From: DATFVA01 sp963839165
GTDB lineage: Bacteria > Bacteroidota > Ignavibacteria > Ignavibacteriales > Ignavibacteriaceae
NCBI GenBank assembly: GCA_963839165.1
Contig: CAWIUG010000006.1
Span: 186,001 to 250,000 of the forward strand
DNA: 64,000 bases
Direction: 5' to 3'
Part shown: one piece after another, positions 60,766-64,000 of the stretch
Numbering within the stretch: position 1 is the first letter of the stretch
How the letters are laid out: each line of letters begins with the position of its first letter
Program-made: the position numbers and the translations under genes
Notes under the pieces: model-generated
Database searches by the model: none
The model's input: the letters and a program-made list of their open reading frames with translations, nothing else
Told to the model about the DNA's origin: nothing

Positions 60766-63045
60766 ATGAAAAAGTCCGGATTTATTTTAATTGTTTTAAT
60801 TTTAGCGTCCCTTACCTATGCCCAGGATGAAAAGGGCTCAGTTTACGGCAAGGTTACGGATGCGGTGAGTAATCAACCTCTTATCGGGGTTAATATTATT
60901 CTTGAAGGTACTAATTTCGGGGCGGCAACCGACCTTGAGGGACACTATGAGATTAAGGGCGTTCCTGTTAATACTTACAGGATAAAGGCTTCGATCATAG
61001 GGTATGCTTCTAAAACCAAGACTGATATTGTCGTTCGTTCTTCGAAACCCGCAGCGGTGGATTTTAGTCTTACCGAGGAGGCCGTTGAACTTCAGGACGT
61101 GACTGTAAAGTCGGGATATTTTACTAAATCACCTACCGAGGTTATCAGCACAAGAAGTTTTGGCTATGAAGAGATAAGAAGAGCTCCCGGAGGTTTTGAG
61201 GATGTTATCAGGGCTCTGTCGGTTCTTCCCGGGGTTGCACAGGCTGATCCGGGCCGTAATGATCTGATAGTGCGCGGCGGGGCTCCGTCTGAAAATCTTT
61301 ATATAGTCGACGGAATCGAGATACCAAACATAAACCATTTCGGCACACAGGGCGCCGCTGGTGGACCCTTGAGTTATATAAATCTCGATTATGTAAAAGA
61401 GACTACCTTTTCAACAGGTGGATTTTCGGCGGAATACGGCGACAGGCTTTCGTCGGTACTTAAAATAAACCTGAGGAACGGCAGAGAAGACCGTATCGGC
61501 GGGAAGGCTACTGTCTCTGCGTCTCAGTTCGGCCTGAACCTGGAAGGACCCCTTGGTAAGAATAATAATTTCATTTTCTCCGCCCGCCGCAGCTACCTGG
61601 ATTTTATCTTCAAGGCCGCCGGCTTCGGTTTCGTGCCTGAGTATTATGATGTTATAACCAAGGCTGACTTTAAAATGGATAATTCGAACAGCGTCTCTTT
61701 CCTGTTCGTCGGGGCTTTCGATAATGTAAAATATTTTAATGAGACGGCCGATCAGCGTCTGGATAATTCAAGGATTCTCGGCAGCGACCAGACACAGTAC
61801 GCCGCCGGCATCAGCTATCAGCACCTCATCGATAACGGCTTCCTGAACATCACCCTCAACAGATCTTTTGTGGATTATAATACGCTCCAGAGAGATAGTC
61901 TGCTTAATCCCGTATTCAAAAGTATTTCAAGGGAACAGGAAAATACTCTTAAGGGAGATCTTGTCTATAAGCTTTCATCTTCTACTGAGATCAATGCCGG
62001 TCTGATGGGAAAGCTTGTTAAGTTCAGCGCCGATGTACTTCTCCCCGGGTTCGTTACTTCTTTCCAGGATACTCTTCCTGTAAATTCTCTTGATGATAAG
62101 GAGGTTTATTATAAGGGTTCCGGTTATGTGAACCTGAATCATTTATTTTTTGAAAGACTGAAAACAAATATCGGACTTCGTGTAGATTATTTTAATCCCC
62201 TCGATAAAAAGTTTTATACTTCACCAAGAGTTTCAGCTTCCTACCGCCTTACGGACCTTACATCGCTGAACGCCGCGGGAGGGATTTATTATCAATCGCC
62301 CTCCTATATATGGCTTGCTGCTGACGATAATAAAAGCAGCTTAACTGATATCCGCGCGGATCATCTCGTGCTGGGAATAGATCATCTGGTCAGGGAGGAT
62401 GCCATCATAAAGCTTGAGACTTTTTATAAGTGGTATATGGATTACCCCACAAGCCTGGTGAGACCCTATTTGATACTGGCCAATACGGGTGCGGGATTCG
62501 CGGGTTCGGAAGATAATTTTTCTGCGTTCGGATTGGAACCGCTTACAAATAAAGGTAAGGGTTACAGCCGGGGTGTAGAGTTTTCGGCACAGAAAAAGTT
62601 GTCGGATTTGCCTTTCTATGGAATATTGAGCCTTACTTATAGTGAATCAAGGTTCACGCCGCTTGATGGCGTAACCCGTCCCGGTGCATACGATCAGAAG
62701 TGGATCCTGAACCTGAGCGGAGGATATAAGTTCAATGAAAAATGGGAGGCAAGTATGAAATTCCGTTTTGCGTCCGGCAGTCCTTATACACCTTATGAAT
62801 CAAACGGCACACAACTGGTTTCGAGATACCTGAGTATGTATTACGACCCTCTTCACAGTCTCGATGTGCGTGTTGACCGAAGATGGTACTTCACCAGCCT
62901 TACCCTTATTACTTATGTCGATATCCAGAATATTTATAATAATAAAACATCTGAATCGATACGCTGGAACCCCAGAACCCGTAAAGCCGAAAAGGGTCAG
63001 GCGATCGGTATTCTGCCTTCCATCGGGATCAGCCTCGAATTCTGA
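60766..63045 (+). CDS. TonB-dependent receptor with carboxypeptidase-regulatory-like N-terminal domain
   Basis: A 759-residue outer membrane receptor. Signal peptide (to about 20), CarboxypepD_reg-like domain (about 22-105; GKVTDAVSNQPLIGVNI), plug domain (about 115-225; RNDLIVRGGAPSENLYIVDGIEIPN) and a beta-barrel ending in ILPSIGISLEF with a terminal Phe. It takes up an unidentified ligand using TonB energy. No SusD-like partner follows, so it is not a SusC/D pair. It lies between the glycosidase-like gene and a tricorn-like protease. Confidence 0.88.
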   Translation: MKKSGFILIVLILASLTYAQDEKGSVYGKVTDAVSNQPLIGVNIILEGTNFGAATDLEGHYEIKGVPVNTYRIKASIIGYASKTKTDIVVRSSKPAAVDFSLTEEAVELQDVTVKSGYFTKSPTEVISTRSFGYEEIRRAPGGFEDVIRALSVLPGVAQADPGRNDLIVRGGAPSENLYIVDGIEIPNINHFGTQGAAGGPLSYINLDYVKETTFSTGGFSAEYGDRLSSVLKINLRNGREDRIGGKATVSASQFGLNLEGPLGKNNNFIFSARRSYLDFIFKAAGFGFVPEYYDVITKADFKMDNSNSVSFLFVGAFDNVKYFNETADQRLDNSRILGSDQTQYAAGISYQHLIDNGFLNITLNRSFVDYNTLQRDSLLNPVFKSISREQENTLKGDLVYKLSSSTEINAGLMGKLVKFSADVLLPGFVTSFQDTLPVNSLDDKEVYYKGSGYVNLNHLFFERLKTNIGLRVDYFNPLDKKFYTSPRVSASYRLTDLTSLNAAGGIYYQSPSYIWLAADDNKSSLTDIRADHLVLGIDHLVREDAIIKLETFYKWYMDYPTSLVRPYLILANTGAGFAGSEDNFSAFGLEPLTNKGKGYSRGVEFSAQKKLSDLPFYGILSLTYSESRFTPLDGVTRPGAYDQKWILNLSGGYKFNEKWEASMKFRFASGSPYTPYESNGTQLVSRYLSMYYDPLHSLDVRVDRRWYFTSLTLITYVDIQNIYNNKTSESIRWNPRTRKAEKGQAIGILPSIGISLEF

Positions 63046-63254
63046 TCAGAAGGATTTGAACCTGCCCCCGGAGCCGCCCTTCGGAATTTATCCCGGATAA
63101 TTCTTAATTTATCTTCGGTCAAATAAACTTTTATTTTACCGTTCATAATATTTTTATGGCAGTGCGTTAAGGGGTGCTATAAGTTGTATTTTATTTATCT
63201 GATGGATTTTCAGACTGATCTTAATTTATATCTTTAACCAAAATCAGGAAACTT

Positions 63255-64000
63255 ATGTATAAGATACTCTTCTTTATTTGTACATTGTTTATTGTGTACC
63301 AGGCTCAGGCCGTCGCCCAGGTAAATGCCCGGATGCTTCAGTATCCCGACGTTTCACAATCTCAGATCACTTTTTATTACGGGGGCGATCTCTGGGTAGT
63401 GTCAAAAGAAGGGGGAACAGCAAATAAGCTTACTAACGCAAAGGGTCAGGAAATACTGCCGAGATTTTCTCCCGACGGATCGCAGATAGCTTTCAGCGGG
63501 AATTATAACGGTAATGTCGATATTTATGTAGTGCCTTCAAAGGGCGGTAAAGCGGAACGGGTAACTCACCAGGGTATGTTCGACCGCATGGATGACTGGT
63601 ATCCCGATGGTTCAAGGATCCTTTATACTTCTTCGATGGAAAGCGGCAAACAGAGGTTCAGTCAGTTTTATTCTGTTTCACCAAAGGGCGGTATGCCCGA
63701 TAAGCTCCCTGTGCCTTACGGCGAGTTTGGAACGTTATCTCCCGACGGGAAGATGATAGCGTATACTCCCAGAACGAGAAGCAGCAGAAACTGGAAAAGA
63801 TACCGCGGCGGAATGGCTCCCGATATATGGATTTTCAACCTCGAAACAAAGGGTTCCGAGAATATAACTGATGACCCTGCCAATGATGAATTTCCGATGT
63901 GGTTTGGGAATACTATATATTTTCTTTCTGACAGAAATGCGGAGAAAAGAGCTAACATCTATGCTTATGATACTTCATCAAAACAAATAAGGCAGGTTAC
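63255..64000 (+). CDS. Tricorn-like protease, N-terminal part (cut by window edge)
   Basis: An open frame from ATG 63255 runs to the window end without a stop (248 codons). It has a signal peptide (MYKILFFICTLFIVYQAQAVAQ) and then PD40/WD40-like propeller repeats: PRFSPDGSQIAFSG, WYPDGSRILYTS and GTLSPDGKMIAYTP. The beginning MLQYPDVSQSQITFYYGGDLWVV is typical of tricorn protease homologues, which continue with a C1/PDZ/S41 peptidase half that lies outside the window. It probably degrades peptides in the periplasm. Confidence 0.85.
   Translation, partial: MYKILFFICTLFIVYQAQAVAQVNARMLQYPDVSQSQITFYYGGDLWVVSKEGGTANKLTNAKGQEILPRFSPDGSQIAFSGNYNGNVDIYVVPSKGGKAERVTHQGMFDRMDDWYPDGSRILYTSSMESGKQRFSQFYSVSPKGGMPDKLPVPYGEFGTLSPDGKMIAYTPRTRSSRNWKRYRGGMAPDIWIFNLETKGSENITDDPANDEFPMWFGNTIYFLSDRNAEKRANIYAYDTSSKQIRQV

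Noticed and set aside
1..64000. tRNA or rRNA genes
   Set aside because: No cloverleaf with a GTTCRANNC-type T arm and no rRNA core sequence was noticed; a dedicated tRNA search was not possible here.

Overview
The window reads as a chromosomal piece from a member of the Bacteroidota, most likely the Ignavibacteria/Melioribacteraceae branch. Five secreted proteins end in type IX secretion (T9SS) sorting domains of the NYPNPFNPST type. A one-protein hybrid two-component regulator (propeller, Y_Y_Y, kinase, receiver, AraC) is present, as are a carboxypeptidase-regulatory-type TonB receptor and a DUF5916 protein. The hydrogenase locus also suits a facultatively fermentative relative of that group. 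This taxonomic reading is inference; no rRNA or tRNA gene was seen.

Layout. 0.3-16 kb holds mostly housekeeping and envelope genes: a saccharopine dehydrogenase-like enzyme, a UbiB-type kinase, a BrkB/YihY membrane protein, a HAD phosphatase, a thioesterase, a metal exporter, a secreted M14 carboxypeptidase, a PafA-like phosphatase, a dicarboxylate symporter, HemW, a small beta-barrel, a YqaA-type membrane protein and a thioredoxin-like protein. 16-23 kb holds a sensor kinase and a minus-strand [FeFe]-hydrogenase operon (hydF, a receiver-only regulator, NuoE-like, NuoF-like and catalytic subunits). 23-28.6 kb holds a membrane-anchored protein, a double PRC-barrel protein, a POT-like transporter, an acetyltransferase, a zinc finger/PP2C phosphatase fusion and a YkgJ-type protein. 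28.6-37.6 kb is a hybrid regulator followed by three T9SS-secreted proteins, two of them tandem paralogues. 37.6-46.2 kb has a possible small RNA, a DEAD-box helicase, a desaturase, a TrpB2-type enzyme, a lipoprotein and a DUF3160 T9SS protein. 46.3-50.1 kb is a compact minus-strand redox cluster (TlpA-like thioredoxin, DUF4266 lipoprotein with a Cys-Gly-Cys tail, DUF3570 barrel, Tat-exported NusG_II protein, ApbE). 50.4-64 kb has a racemase, a cytochrome c, outer membrane proteins and a TonB receptor, with several gene fragments between 52 and 58.7 kb. The right edge cuts a tricorn-like protease.

Two themes stand out. First, four otherwise well-conserved genes (metal exporter, PafA-like phosphatase, dicarboxylate symporter, TrpB2) are each broken by one extra base, and the correct reading frame resumes at once. 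That pattern looks more like residual assembly insertion errors than four independent gene deaths, but reads would be needed to decide. Second, intergenic spacers carry a dispersed family of short hairpins whose stems vary with compensating changes while the loop and a 13-base tail stay recognisable. One copy supplies the stop codon of a HAD phosphatase gene. A separate 130-bp element with long imperfect terminal inverted repeats sits between convergent genes near 51.2 kb.

The best candidates for little-described biology are the DUF4266/DUF3570/NusG_II/ApbE/TlpA cluster, the hydrogenase with a Ser in the usual TSCCP motif and a receiver gene in its operon, the hairpin repeat family, and the structured RNA candidate near 37.7 kb.
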